Of a DNA stretch of 64,000 nt, positions 1 through 8,543 are shown one piece after another. The DNA comes from Mycolicibacterium hodleri (lineage in GTDB: Bacteria > Actinomycetota > Actinomycetes > Mycobacteriales > Mycobacteriaceae): NCBI RefSeq assembly GCF_025822245.1, contig NZ_JACKTL010000067.1, forward strand, positions 1 to 64,000, read 5' to 3'. The position numbers were made by a program, and so were the translations under genes. Position 1 is the first letter of the stretch; the number at the start of each line of letters is the position of its first letter. Below the pieces are notes generated by a model that was not told the origin of the DNA, did not search any database, and saw only the letters and a program-made list of their open reading frames with translations.

Positions 1-2
1 TG

Positions 3-128
3 CCCGGTGCCGGTGCGGGCGCCGGACCCGGCGGAGCTTCGGCGGGTGTCCCGGGAGCGGGCGCCGGCGCCGGACCCGGTGGCGCGTCGGCGTGCGCCGG
101 TGGCGTGTGCGTCGGTACCGGAGGCTAA
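3..128 (+). CDS. C-terminal tail of a Gly/Ala/Pro-rich protein (5' end outside window)
   Basis: An open frame enters from the left edge and stops at TAA 126-128. The 41 visible residues are almost entirely Gly, Ala and Pro, with a twice-repeated unit of the GAGAGPGGASA type, ending in a short Cys-containing tail (CAGGVCVGTGG). Such tails occur on mycobacterial secreted or cell-wall proteins, but no domain is visible, so no function is assigned. A perfect 13-bp hairpin follows the stop, consistent with this being a real gene end. Confidence 0.6.
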   Translation, partial: PGAGAGAGPGGASAGVPGAGAGAGPGGASACAGGVCVGTGG

Positions 129-150
129 GTCTCCGCAGCAGTACGACCCA

Positions 151-186
151 GCGGGACTCGACGTCGTCGACGGCGTCGAGTCCCGC
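151..186 (+). terminator. Hairpin terminator after the left-edge gene
   Basis: Perfect 13-bp inverted repeat (GCGGGACTCGACG at 151-163 and its complement at 174-186) around a 10-nt loop. It lies 22 bases after the stop of the left-edge gene and before the RBS of the next gene. There is no clear U-tract, which is common for mycobacterial terminators. Confidence 0.6.
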
Positions 187-212
187 TCTGCGTCTGAAGG
201 TAGAAAGGCGTC

Positions 213-1121
213 ATGCGCAAGCGGACTGGACGGGCCAAGTGCGGAGACCCGGACCACCCGGTAGAGCTGTACTACGAAGACATCGGCAACCGCGCCGACC
301 CGGCGATCCTGCTGATCATGGGCGTCGGCGCGCAGTTGCCGATGTGGCCGGACGGTTTCTGCAAGCTGCTGGTCAAGCGTGGCTATCGCGTCATCAGATT
401 CGACCATCGCGACGTCGGGCTGTCGACGAAGATGAGCGGTCAGCGCGCCGAGGGGTCGGTGGTCCCGCGGATCGGGCGCTACCTGCTGGGCCGGCCCAGC
501 CCGGTGCCGTACACGTTGGTCGACATGGCACAGGACGTCCTGGGACTGCTCGACCACCTCCGCGTCGAGAGTGCCCACGTCGTCGGGGCGTCGATGGGCG
601 GCATGATCGCCCAAATCCTGGCCGGCTCGCATCCCGACCGGGTCAGGTCACTGGGGCTGTTGATGACCAGTTCGGGCAAGCCCTTGTCGGCCCTGCCGTC
701 GTGGCGGGTGATCCGGCTGGCGCTGAACCCGCCGGCCAGCGACGCACCGCGGGCCGCCAAGGTGGCCGTCGAGATGCACAACATCGCGGTGATCAACGGC
801 CCGAACTTCCTGCCGACCGAGGACCAGCTGCGTCACCGCGTCGAAACGCTGACCGCGCGCAGCGACTACAAGCAGGGCGGTCTGCGGCAATTCGACGCCA
901 TTCTGGGCACCGGCAGCCTGCTGCGCTTCACCCGCCGCATCACCGCACCAACGGTCGTGGTGCACGGATCACACGATCCGATGATGCGAATTCGCAACGG
1001 CCGCAACCTCGCTCGCGCCATCAACGGTGCGCGGTTCGTGGTCGTCGACGGCATGGGCCACGATCTGCCCGCGCCCGTCTGGCGACCCGTGGTCGACGCG
1101 CTGGTCGAGAACGCCGGCTAG
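213..1121 (+). CDS. Alpha/beta hydrolase, LipG-like
   Basis: A 302-residue alpha/beta-hydrolase-fold protein. The nucleophile elbow is GASMGG (Ser in GxSxG, around residue 130). The oxyanion-side segment LLIMGVGAQLPMW is near residue 33, and the catalytic His is in DGMGHDLP near the C-terminus. It is closely similar along its whole length to the hydrolase at 4501-5403, so the two are paralogues flanking the MpaB and UbiB genes. The substrate is unknown; the family contains esterases and lipases. ATG 213 has an AAAGG Shine-Dalgarno. Its stop overlaps the stop of the convergent small gene at 1118 within a GCTAGC palindrome. Confidence 0.88.
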   Translation: MRKRTGRAKCGDPDHPVELYYEDIGNRADPAILLIMGVGAQLPMWPDGFCKLLVKRGYRVIRFDHRDVGLSTKMSGQRAEGSVVPRIGRYLLGRPSPVPYTLVDMAQDVLGLLDHLRVESAHVVGASMGGMIAQILAGSHPDRVRSLGLLMTSSGKPLSALPSWRVIRLALNPPASDAPRAAKVAVEMHNIAVINGPNFLPTEDQLRHRVETLTARSDYKQGGLRQFDAILGTGSLLRFTRRITAPTVVVHGSHDPMMRIRNGRNLARAINGARFVVVDGMGHDLPAPVWRPVVDALVENAG

Positions 1122-1351
1122 CTGGCCCCGTAGCGCGCGGCCTTGACCACGGGCACGGCCTTGGCGGGCATGTCCTTGACGGGAGTGGTGCTCGTCGTCG
1201 TCTCCCCCAAGTTCATCGCCCCCGAGGATGCGCTCGCGGCGGGCGCACCGCCATCCATGACGCCGATGAGGCCCATCGCCACGACGGCGACCCCGCCTGC
1301 CACTGCCGCCGCGGCCTTGACGCGCCGTCCGTGTGCCTGGTTCATGGCCAT
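1118..1351 (-). CDS. Small exported protein, function unknown
   Basis: A 77-residue protein starting at ATG 1351 (MAMNQAHGRR...), chosen because AGGGGGA lies about 9 bases upstream; a longer reading from 1387 lacks such a site. The N-terminus has basic residues followed by a hydrophobic Ala/Val/Gly stretch (about residues 12-32) ending in an APAASASS region, a plausible signal peptide or anchor. The mature part is short and Thr/Lys/Ala-rich. I recognise no family. It is convergent with the upstream hydrolase and their stop codons overlap. Confidence 0.6.
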   Translation of the reverse strand: MAMNQAHGRRVKAAAAVAGGVAVVAMGLIGVMDGGAPAASASSGAMNLGETTTSTTPVKDMPAKAVPVVKAARYGAS

Positions 1352-1387
1352 GTCGCTCTTTCCCCCTAGTCGTACTTCGCCGTCCAA

Positions 1388-1678
1388 CCTCGACGGTTGG
1401 TTCCACTCCGTTGAGTGATTGCTGGGAGTCTGTAGTGCGGGCCGGGCGTTCGACAGACTCCGAAGGACATCTGGCGCAAGTCGGCAGGTTATTGCCAGCG
1501 AAAGTGGTTACCACTTCGGACCGACGAGCTGGGCCCGAGGTGACATCAGCACCCACCAAAAACGTTGCCGAGCGCAGACACAATCACCTTGGACGTCAGT
1601 TGTGACCAGTGCCTTCGAGTTGATTCGCGCGACCCACCCTGACATCATGACGTCACTGATCGGGGGGTCGGCAAATCA
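1388..1678. other. Intergenic region, no gene seen
   Basis: About 290 bases between the small exported protein gene, which reads leftwards, and the next rightward gene. It must hold promoters for both directions, but I see no convincing -35/-10 pair. Short frames here look random. Confidence 0.4.
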
Positions 1679-2029
1679 ATGGGCAGGCATAGTCAGGCCG
1701 ATGACGCGGCCAACCCGGAAGTGTCCGTTCACAGGGTTCACATGAAACGTCTCGCCGAGGCCCAGGCCCAGCTGGACCGCGCGAGGCACCCACCCGAGAA
1801 GCAGTCCAGGCGGCAGCGCAAACGCTCCGAGGTCGAACTCGAAGCCGCCAGCCGCGCCGTACAGGTCGCGGCCGAGGCCGCGCACGACGCCGGCGCCACC
1901 TGGACCGAGATCGGCGACGTCCTGGGGATCAACCGGGCGACGCCGGCACCCCGGGCACCGCATCGGGGCCGACTGGTGATGCTGCACCGCGAGGCGGATG
2001 CCGAAGATCCCGAGACGCAGGCCAACTAG
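1679..2029 (+). CDS. Small HTH-like protein
   Basis: A 116-residue frame (alternative start ATG 1742, giving 95 residues). The central part, RLAEAQAQLDRARH, then a charged helix, then GATWTEIGDVLGINR, resembles a common mycobacterial family in which a helical stretch precedes a GASWxxIGxxLGISRQAA helix-turn-helix. Here the usual RQAAxxRF recognition-helix residues are replaced by RATPAPRAP and the rest is charged, so the DNA-binding helix may be degenerate or the 3' end frameshifted. Function is inferred only from this motif. An SD-like GGGGGT lies rather far upstream of 1679. Confidence 0.55.
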   Translation: MGRHSQADDAANPEVSVHRVHMKRLAEAQAQLDRARHPPEKQSRRQRKRSEVELEAASRAVQVAAEAAHDAGATWTEIGDVLGINRATPAPRAPHRGRLVMLHREADAEDPETQAN

Positions 2030-2083
2030 ACACCCGGCGCGCTACTCTGACAACACACGTAGTCAAAGCAGCGAGGGGCGCCC

Positions 2084-3073
2084 ATGTTCATGCCGCATCA
2101 CATCGTGGAGCACCGCCTGCAGAAGAAGTTCGACGACGACGTCCGCACGCACTTCTTCCGCGGAATGGAGTTCGCCGGCCCACTCGGTGATCCGGGATGG
2201 TTCGGCCCGGGCAGCGCGGTGTGGCACGTGCACTCGCACCTGCCTACCCTGATCTTCGGACTGCAGTGTGCGGCGTACCTCGAACGGTTGGACCCGTCGA
2301 TCTACTGGATGGGAGTGCACCACTCCCGACTCGTCAAGCGCGACGAATCGGGCACCGCTCCCCCGCGCCTGGACCCGGCAGGCCTGTCGGTCCGGCTGGG
2401 CCATTCGATCGCGTTCTTCATCGGCACCGCCTACGGCTCCACCGCCACCGCCGAGCGGTTGGCCCAGACCGTGCGGGCGATGCACCACACCATCAAGGGC
2501 GTGCGGCCCGACGGTGCGACCTATGACGCCGACGATCCCGACTGGCTGCGGTGGAACTACGCCACCGTCGTCTGGGGCCTCGCCACCGCCCATGAGCGAT
2601 ACCATCCAAACCCTCTGCGCGGCAAGAGAATCGACGACTACTACGGTGAGTTCGTCAGGGTGGGCCACGCACTGGGCGGCACCGACCTCCCGGCGACCAA
2701 GGCCGAGACGCTGGACTGCCTCGCGTCCTACCTCCCGCGGCTGGCGCTCACGCACGGCGCGGCGATGGCCACCGGACCCAATCTCCCCTTGCCGCAGAGC
2801 GCGCTCGACTGGGCCATCCGCGACACCATGCCCAAGTGGGCCCGACAGCTGATCCAGCATCAGTCGCCCAACGTCGTCGAGCGCACCGCCCGTCGCGCCG
2901 CGATCTGGTCGGTGCTCAACGGACTTCACGCCGCGGCGGGTCCGTTCCCCGAGTTTGAACAGGCGAAGGCCAGGGTGGCGGGCGGCACCACCGTCGCGCA
3001 CACCCTGCCCACCCACGTGCCCGGCACCGACCCCGAACGCAGCCGTGCCGAGGTCGAACACAGCTTTGCCTGA
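2084..3073 (+). CDS. Oxygenase MpaB family protein (DUF2236)
   Basis: A 329-residue protein of the DUF2236 family, which includes rubber oxygenase Lcp, fungal MpaB and many uncharacterised mycobacterial heme proteins. The family look is seen in the start MFMPHHIVEHRLQKKF, in GDPGWFGPGSAVWHVHSHLP near residue 40, and in a His/Arg-containing helix (YATVVWGLATAHERYHPNP) near residue 170 that probably contributes heme-binding residues. It has no signal peptide. The substrate is unknown; linkage to lipid genes suggests a lipid-oxidising role, which is inference. The SD is GAGGGGC before ATG 2084. Confidence 0.85.
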   Translation: MFMPHHIVEHRLQKKFDDDVRTHFFRGMEFAGPLGDPGWFGPGSAVWHVHSHLPTLIFGLQCAAYLERLDPSIYWMGVHHSRLVKRDESGTAPPRLDPAGLSVRLGHSIAFFIGTAYGSTATAERLAQTVRAMHHTIKGVRPDGATYDADDPDWLRWNYATVVWGLATAHERYHPNPLRGKRIDDYYGEFVRVGHALGGTDLPATKAETLDCLASYLPRLALTHGAAMATGPNLPLPQSALDWAIRDTMPKWARQLIQHQSPNVVERTARRAAIWSVLNGLHAAAGPFPEFEQAKARVAGGTTVAHTLPTHVPGTDPERSRAEVEHSFA

Positions 3074-3154
3074 GCCGAGCGCACGGCCACCGGTGCTGTG
3101 ACGCTTGCCACACGACATTTCCGCCCGCCGGGGCACCTTTGAGACACTGCAGTT

Positions 3155-4501
3155 ATGACAACCACCAAGCACCGCGAGGTAGCCCGGCTGGATCGGGTTC
3201 CGTTGCCAGTCGAAGCCGCCCGCGTCGGGGTGACGGGATGGCAGATCGCCCGCACCGGAGCGCGGGTCGTCAGCAACCTCGTCGGCCGCGGCACCCTGCA
3301 GCAGAAGATCGTCAAGCAGATCCCGCAGGCCTTCGCCGACCTCGGGCCTACCTACGTCAAGTTCGGTCAGATCATCGCCTCGAGCCCTGGCGCGTTCGGC
3401 GAGCCGATGAGCCGCGAGTTCCGCACCCTGCTGGACCGGGTGCCGCCGGCCGACGCCTCGAAGGTCCACGAGCTGTTCAAGGAAGAGCTGGGCGACGACC
3501 CCGCCAACCTGTTCAAGAGCTTCGACGAAAAGCCGTTCGCCTCGGCGTCGATCGCCCAGGTGCACTACGCCACGCTGCACTCCGGTGAGGAGGTCGTGGT
3601 CAAGATTCAACGGCCCGGCATCCGCCGGCGGGTGGCGGCCGACCTTCAGATCCTCAAGCGCGGCGCCCAATTGGTCGAGCTGGCCAAGCTGGGTCGGCGG
3701 CTCTCGGCTCAGGACGTCGTCGCCGACTTCGCCGACAACCTCGCCGAGGAGCTCGACTTCCGGCTCGAGGCGCAGTCGATGGACGCGTGGGTGGCGCACA
3801 TGCACGCCTCGCCGCTGGGCAAGAACATCCGTGTGCCGCAAGTCTATTGGGACCTCACCAGCGAGCGCGTGCTGACGATGGAACGCATCCAGGGCGTCCG
3901 CATCGATGACGTGGCCGCCATCCGCAAGGCTGGCTTCGACGGTACCGACCTGGTGAAGGCGTTGTTGTTCAGCGTCTTCGAGGGCGGGCTGCGGCACGGC
4001 CTCTTCCACGGCGACCTGCACGCGGGCAACCTCTACGTCGACCCCGACGGCAAGATCGTCTTCTTCGACTTCGGCATCATGGGCCGCATCGACCCCCGCA
4101 CCCGCTGGCTGCTGCGCGAGTTGGTGTACGCACTGCTGGTCAAGAAGGACCACGCCGCCGCGGGCAAGATCGTCGTGCTGATGGGCGCCGTCGGCAACGT
4201 CACGCCGGACGGCGACGCCGCGAAAGACCTTGAGGCATTTGCCACTCCGCTGACGATGACGTCGCTGGGCGACCTGTCCTACGCGGAGATCGGCAAGCAG
4301 CTCTCGACGCTGGCCGAGGCCTACGACGTGAAGCTGCCGCGCGAGCTGGTGCTGATCGGCAAGCAGTTCCTCTACGTCGAGCGCTACATGAAGCTGCTGG
4401 CACCGAAGTGGCAGATGATGAGCGATCCGCAGCTGACGGGGTACTTCGCCAACTTCATGGTGGAGGTCTCCCGCGAACATTCCGACGAGTTGGACGCCTA
4501 G
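3155..4501 (+). CDS. ABC1/UbiB-family atypical kinase (AarF-like)
   Basis: A 448-residue ABC1/ADCK kinase-like protein, orthologous in context to Rv0647c of M. tuberculosis. Visible motifs in order: KFGQ near residue 68 (family KxGQ motif), ASIAQVH near 130 (the Ala-rich loop), the VVVKIQRPG lysine near 148, HGDLHAGN near 287 (catalytic loop) and FFDFGIMG near 305 (Mg-binding DFG). The family acts as ATPases/kinases in isoprenoid-quinone or membrane lipid homeostasis; the exact role in mycobacteria is not settled. Its TAG stop shares the G of the next gene's GTG start, so the two are translationally coupled. Confidence 0.9.
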   Translation: MTTTKHREVARLDRVPLPVEAARVGVTGWQIARTGARVVSNLVGRGTLQQKIVKQIPQAFADLGPTYVKFGQIIASSPGAFGEPMSREFRTLLDRVPPADASKVHELFKEELGDDPANLFKSFDEKPFASASIAQVHYATLHSGEEVVVKIQRPGIRRRVAADLQILKRGAQLVELAKLGRRLSAQDVVADFADNLAEELDFRLEAQSMDAWVAHMHASPLGKNIRVPQVYWDLTSERVLTMERIQGVRIDDVAAIRKAGFDGTDLVKALLFSVFEGGLRHGLFHGDLHAGNLYVDPDGKIVFFDFGIMGRIDPRTRWLLRELVYALLVKKDHAAAGKIVVLMGAVGNVTPDGDAAKDLEAFATPLTMTSLGDLSYAEIGKQLSTLAEAYDVKLPRELVLIGKQFLYVERYMKLLAPKWQMMSDPQLTGYFANFMVEVSREHSDELDA

Positions 4502-5403
4502 TGGACATTCGCTCCGGTACCGCCAAGTCGGGTGAGCTCGACATCTTCTACGAGGACATGGGTGATCCCGACGATCCCGCCGTCCTGCTGATCATGGGTC
4601 TGGGTGCGCAATTGGTGTTCTGGCGCACGGGTTTCTGCGAGCGCCTGATCAACCAGGGGCTGCGCGTCATCCGCTACGACAATCGCGACGTCGGCCTCTC
4701 GAGCAAGGTCGAAGGCGGCCACACCGGGGCGAAGCTGCTGCCCCGGATGGCGCGCTCACAGCTCGGCCTGCGCAACCCGGCGGTCTACACCCTGGAGAAC
4801 ATGGCCGACGACGCCGCCGCGCTGCTGGACCACCTGCAGATCGAGAAGGCCCACGTCGTCGGCGCGTCGATGGGCGGGATGATCGCGCAGATCTTCGCGG
4901 CGCGGTATCAGCAGCGCACCAAGACGCTGGCCATCGTCTTCTCGAGCAACAACCAGGCCATGCTTCCCCCGCCCGGTCCCAAGCAGCTGCGGGCCGTGAC
5001 GACGCGTCCCAAGGACACCTCGCGCGAGGGGGTCATCGCCAACACGGTCGCGGTCAGCAAGATCATCGGCAGCCCGGGCTATCCCGTGCCCGAGGAGCAG
5101 ATGCGGGCCCAAGCCGTCGAGAGCTACGACCGGTCGTACTACCCGGCCGGCGTGGCACGGCAGTTCAGCGCCATCCTCGGCAGCGGCAGCCTGCTGCGCT
5201 ACGACAAGCAGATCACCGCCCCGACGGTGGTGATCCACGGCCGGGCCGACAAGTTGATGCGCCCGTCCGGCGGCCGCGCCGTCGCCAAGGCGATCCGCCG
5301 GTCCCGGCTGGTGTTGTTCGACGGCATGGCCCACGACCTGCCGGAACCCCTGTGGGACGACATCGTGGGCGAGCTGAAGACCACGTTTGCTGAAGTCCCC
5401 TGA
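4501..5403 (+). CDS. lipG: LipG-like alpha/beta hydrolase
   Basis: A 300-residue alpha/beta hydrolase starting at GTG 4501, one base overlapping the stop of the UbiB gene. GASMGG is the nucleophile elbow (near residue 122) and DGMAHDLPEPLW holds the catalytic His. Position between a UbiB gene and the mycolic acid methyltransferases matches lipG (Rv0646c), whose product has been described as an esterase/phospholipase. The symbol rests on this synteny plus the fold. The paralogue at 213-1121 is similar over its entire length. Confidence 0.85.
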   Translation: MDIRSGTAKSGELDIFYEDMGDPDDPAVLLIMGLGAQLVFWRTGFCERLINQGLRVIRYDNRDVGLSSKVEGGHTGAKLLPRMARSQLGLRNPAVYTLENMADDAAALLDHLQIEKAHVVGASMGGMIAQIFAARYQQRTKTLAIVFSSNNQAMLPPPGPKQLRAVTTRPKDTSREGVIANTVAVSKIIGSPGYPVPEEQMRAQAVESYDRSYYPAGVARQFSAILGSGSLLRYDKQITAPTVVIHGRADKLMRPSGGRAVAKAIRRSRLVLFDGMAHDLPEPLWDDIVGELKTTFAEVP

Positions 5404-5531
5404 CCACGAGCTCGGATTCGGCCGCCTCGGAGTGGTCAGCGTAGAGTGCCCTGTGGACCGCATCGGCCGGCTCGGTGCGTCATGGGCGACGGTTCCGAGT
5501 CACTGATCAGCCAAGAGAGGCATTGTTCACC

Positions 5532-6410
5532 ATGTCGACTACCCGCAAGAAGGGTGGCCTCAAGCCGCACTTCGAGGACGTCCAGGCCCACTACGACCTG
5601 TCGGACGAATTCTTCAGTCTCTTCCTCGACCCCACCCAGACCTACAGCTGCGCCTACTTCGAGCGCGACGACATGACGCTGGAGGAAGCTCAGCTCGCCA
5701 AGGTCGACCTGGCGCTGGGCAAGCTGGGCCTCGAACCGGGCATGACCCTGCTCGACGTCGGCTGCGGCTGGGGCTCGACGATGCTGCGGGCCATCGAGAA
5801 GTACGACGTCAACGTCGTCGGACTCACCCTCAGCGAGAACCAGAAGGCGCACGTCGAGAGCGTCTTCGCCCAGCACGAGAGCCCGCGGAGCAAGCGCGTG
5901 CTGCTGCAGGGTTGGGAGCAGTTCGACGAGCCCGTCGACCGCATCGTGTCGATCGGTGCCTTCGAGCACTTCGGCAAGGACCGCTGGGACGACTTCTTCA
6001 CGATGGCCCACAAGGCGCTGCCCGACGACGGCGTCATGCTGCTGCACACCATCACCGCGCTGACGCTGCCGCAGATGACTGCGGCCGGGCTGCCGCTGAC
6101 CATCGGCATCGCGAAGTTCGTGAAGTTCATCCTCACCGAGATCTTCCCGGGCGGCTACCTGCCGACCACCGAGATGGCGCAGGAGTACGCAACCCGAGGC
6201 GGCTTCAACCTCACCCGTACGCAGTCCCTGCAGAAGCACTACGCCAGGACGCTGGACACGTGGTCGGCGGCGCTGGAAGCCCACAAGGACGAGGCCATCG
6301 CCATCCAGTCCGAAGAGGTCTACGACCGCTACATGCACTACCTCACCGGTTGCGCCAAGGGCTTCCACGAGGGGTACATCGACGTCTGCCAGTTCACGCT
6401 CGAGAAGTAA
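5532..6410 (+). CDS. Mycolic acid methyltransferase / cyclopropane synthase (first of three)
   Basis: A 292-residue SAM-dependent enzyme of the CMAS family, modifying meromycolate chains on the FAS-II carrier. Visible features: the YSCAYFE block with the conserved Cys near residue 40, the SAM-binding motif LLDVGCGWG at 73-81, IGAFEHFG (active-site Glu and His), and a C-terminal YMHYLTGCAKGF block. ATG 5532 is chosen over an upstream frame extension because homologues start here and GAGAGG lies upstream. Gene order after lipG matches the mmaA1-4 cluster. Whether it makes methoxy, keto or cyclopropane groups cannot be told from sequence alone. Confidence 0.9.
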   Translation: MSTTRKKGGLKPHFEDVQAHYDLSDEFFSLFLDPTQTYSCAYFERDDMTLEEAQLAKVDLALGKLGLEPGMTLLDVGCGWGSTMLRAIEKYDVNVVGLTLSENQKAHVESVFAQHESPRSKRVLLQGWEQFDEPVDRIVSIGAFEHFGKDRWDDFFTMAHKALPDDGVMLLHTITALTLPQMTAAGLPLTIGIAKFVKFILTEIFPGGYLPTTEMAQEYATRGGFNLTRTQSLQKHYARTLDTWSAALEAHKDEAIAIQSEEVYDRYMHYLTGCAKGFHEGYIDVCQFTLEK

Positions 6411-6493
6411 CCCACACCTTCGCGGAAGTTCCACTCCCCTCGACCATTTGGTTCTGGTTTCGCGTCCGATCACCCGGAAGGCGGATCCACTCC

Positions 6494-7405
6494 GTGGCCG
6501 ACCTCGTACCGCACTTCGACGACGTGCAGTCGCACTACGACCTGTCCGACGACTTCTACCGGTTGTTCCTCGACGACACGCACACCTACAGCTGCGCCTA
6601 CTTCGAGCGCGACGACATGACCCTCGAAGAGGCGCAGCTCGCCAAGATCGACTTGTCGCTTGGCAAGTTGGGCCTCGAACCGGGGATGACGCTGCTCGAC
6701 GTCGGGTGCGGCTGGGGCGCGACGATGATGCGCGCGGTGGAGGCCTATGACGTCAACGTCGTGGGTCTGACGTTGAGCGAGAACCAGCACGCCCACGTCC
6801 AGAAGCTGTTCGCCGACTCGGCGAGCCCGCGGTCCAAGCGGGTGCTGCTCAACGGCTGGGAGCAATTCGACGAGCCGGTCGACCGGATCGTGTCGATCGG
6901 CGCCTTCGAGCACTTCGGCGCCGACCGCTACGACGACTTCTTCGCGATGGCCTACCGGGTGTTGCCCGACGACGGCGTGATGATGCTGCACACCATTTGC
7001 GGCATCTCGATGGAGTACGCCCGGGCCAACGGCGTCCCGCTGACGATGGAGCTCTTCCGCTTCATCAAGTTCATCATGACCGAGATCTTCCCGGGCGGTC
7101 AGCTGTGCAAGACCGAGATGGTGGGTGAGCTCGCCGCCTCCGCCGGCTTCACCCTCGCCCGGACCCAGTCGTTGCAGCCGCACTACGCACGGACGCTGGA
7201 TCTCTGGGCCGAGGCGCTGCAGGCGCACCGGGACCAGGCCGTCGCGTTGCAGTCCGAAGAGGTCTACGACCGCTACGTGCACTACCTGACGGGGTGCGCC
7301 CAGTTGTTCAAGCTGGGCCAGGCCGACGTCAACCAGTTCACCTTCACGAAGTCGGCGGTCGAGGTGCAGTCCGCCGGCCGGCAACCAGTACTCTGTAGCC
7401 CCTGA
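6494..7405 (+). CDS. Mycolic acid methyltransferase / cyclopropane synthase (second of three)
   Basis: A 303-residue CMAS-family enzyme, very similar to the preceding one (same LLDVGCGWG, YSCAYFERDDMTLEEAQLAK and IGAFEHFG blocks). It starts at GTG 6494 with GGAAGG about 10 bases upstream; the same frame is open far upstream but that part is a shadow of the preceding gene. It has a short C-terminal extension after the usual FTK ending, of unknown relevance. Likely acts on mycolates with its neighbours; the three probably arose by tandem duplication. Confidence 0.9.
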   Translation: MADLVPHFDDVQSHYDLSDDFYRLFLDDTHTYSCAYFERDDMTLEEAQLAKIDLSLGKLGLEPGMTLLDVGCGWGATMMRAVEAYDVNVVGLTLSENQHAHVQKLFADSASPRSKRVLLNGWEQFDEPVDRIVSIGAFEHFGADRYDDFFAMAYRVLPDDGVMMLHTICGISMEYARANGVPLTMELFRFIKFIMTEIFPGGQLCKTEMVGELAASAGFTLARTQSLQPHYARTLDLWAEALQAHRDQAVALQSEEVYDRYVHYLTGCAQLFKLGQADVNQFTFTKSAVEVQSAGRQPVLCSP

Positions 7406-7525
7406 GGGGCGAGTTTGCGCGTTGCGGCCCCCATCCGCGGGTAGGGTCCGTCACAACGGGACCCCATGACGACGACATATCTGCGCGCCCGCTGCAGTGA
7501 ATCAAGAAAGGCTCAGCAGATCACC

Positions 7526-8425
7526 ATGGCTGACAACACCGGCATCAAGGACATGACGCCTCACTTCGAGGACATCCAGGCCCACTACGACTTGTCGGAC
7601 GACTTCTTCGGGGTGTTCCAGGACCCGACGCGCAAGTACAGCTGCGCCTACTTCACCGGGCCGAACGTGACGTTGTCGGAGGCGCAGATCGCCAACGTCG
7701 ACCAGCACCTCGACAAGTTGGACCTCAAGCCCGGGATGACGTTGCTCGAGGTCGGCTGCGGCTGGGGCTTGACGCTGCTGCGCGCCATGCAGAAGTACGA
7801 CGTCAACGTCATCGGCCTGACCCTCAGCAAGAACCAGCAGGCCTACTGCCAGCAGCTGTTGGGCGGCGTCGACACCGACCGCAAGTTCGACGTGCGGCTG
7901 GAGGGCTGGGAGCAGTTCGGAAGCTCGGTGGACCGCATCGTCTCGATCGAGGCGTTCGAGCACTTCGGCTTCGAGCGCTACGACGACTTCTTCAAGATGT
8001 GCTACGACGTCATGCCCGACGACGGCCGGATGACCATCCAGAGCAGCGTCGCCTACCACCCCGACAACCTGCAGGCCCGCGGCCGCAAGCTGACCTTCGA
8101 GATGGCCCGGTTCATCAAGTTCATGGTCACCGAGATCTTCCCCGGCGGGCGCCTGCCCAGCACGGACATGATGATCGAGCGCGGCGAGAAGGCCGGCTTC
8201 ACGGTGCCCGAGGCGATGTCGCTGCGCAACCACTACATCAAGACGTTGGGCATCTGGGCCGCCGCCCTGGAGAACCACAAGGACCAGGCCATCGCCGCGG
8301 CGGGCGTCGAGAACTACGACCGCTACATGAAGTACCTGACCGGGTGTCAGTACTACTTCGTCGACGAGTCCATCGACGTCAGCCTGGTCACCTACCTCAA
8401 GCCTGGCGCCGTCACCGTGGCCTGA
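7526..8425 (+). CDS. Mycolic acid methyltransferase / cyclopropane synthase (third, divergent)
   Basis: A 299-residue CMAS-family SAM methyltransferase starting at ATG 7526. LLEVGCGWG (SAM site), YSCAYF, and IEAFEHFG replacing IGAFEHFG show the same fold, but it is clearly more diverged from the first two copies. The opening MADN...HFEDIQAHYDLSDDFF and the DLKPGMTLL block recall MmaA4, and its place next to the rplA side of the cluster in other mycobacteria also suggests an mmaA4-like gene; the exact reaction stays open. A strong terminator follows 16 bases after the stop. Confidence 0.87.
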   Translation: MADNTGIKDMTPHFEDIQAHYDLSDDFFGVFQDPTRKYSCAYFTGPNVTLSEAQIANVDQHLDKLDLKPGMTLLEVGCGWGLTLLRAMQKYDVNVIGLTLSKNQQAYCQQLLGGVDTDRKFDVRLEGWEQFGSSVDRIVSIEAFEHFGFERYDDFFKMCYDVMPDDGRMTIQSSVAYHPDNLQARGRKLTFEMARFIKFMVTEIFPGGRLPSTDMMIERGEKAGFTVPEAMSLRNHYIKTLGIWAAALENHKDQAIAAAGVENYDRYMKYLTGCQYYFVDESIDVSLVTYLKPGAVTVA

Positions 8426-8441
8426 CGGTCACCGACGTAAA

Positions 8442-8475
8442 GGAAGCCCGGCACTCTCGCGAGTGTCGGGCTTCC
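8442..8475 (+). terminator. Strong hairpin terminator after the mycolate genes
   Basis: 15-bp stem (8442-8456 with 8461-8475, one G-T pair) around a TCGC loop, GC-rich and followed by TTCGT. It ends the lipG-CMAS transcript. In M. tuberculosis rplA comes next; here it marks the left border of the polysaccharide island. The core GCCCGGCACTC/GAGTGCCGGGC recurs in the terminator at 11881. Confidence 0.85.
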
Positions 8476-8543
8476 TTCGTATGTGCCCGCGCCTCCGACC
8501 CCATGAGCGAGCCCAGGCTCCCGGGCTATGCCACCATGTACGC

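Noticed and set aside
92..1369. 425-codon plus-strand frame
   Set aside because: Out-of-frame shadow of the alpha/beta hydrolase gene, Arg-rich.
2063..4480. An 805-codon open frame on the minus strand
   Set aside because: It lies exactly opposite the MpaB and UbiB genes, has the His/Arg/Asp-rich composition of a high-GC antisense shadow, and no domain.
5912..6493. Upstream extension of the second CMAS frame
   Set aside because: Arg/Ala-rich shadow of the first CMAS gene; homology and the RBS start at GTG 6494.
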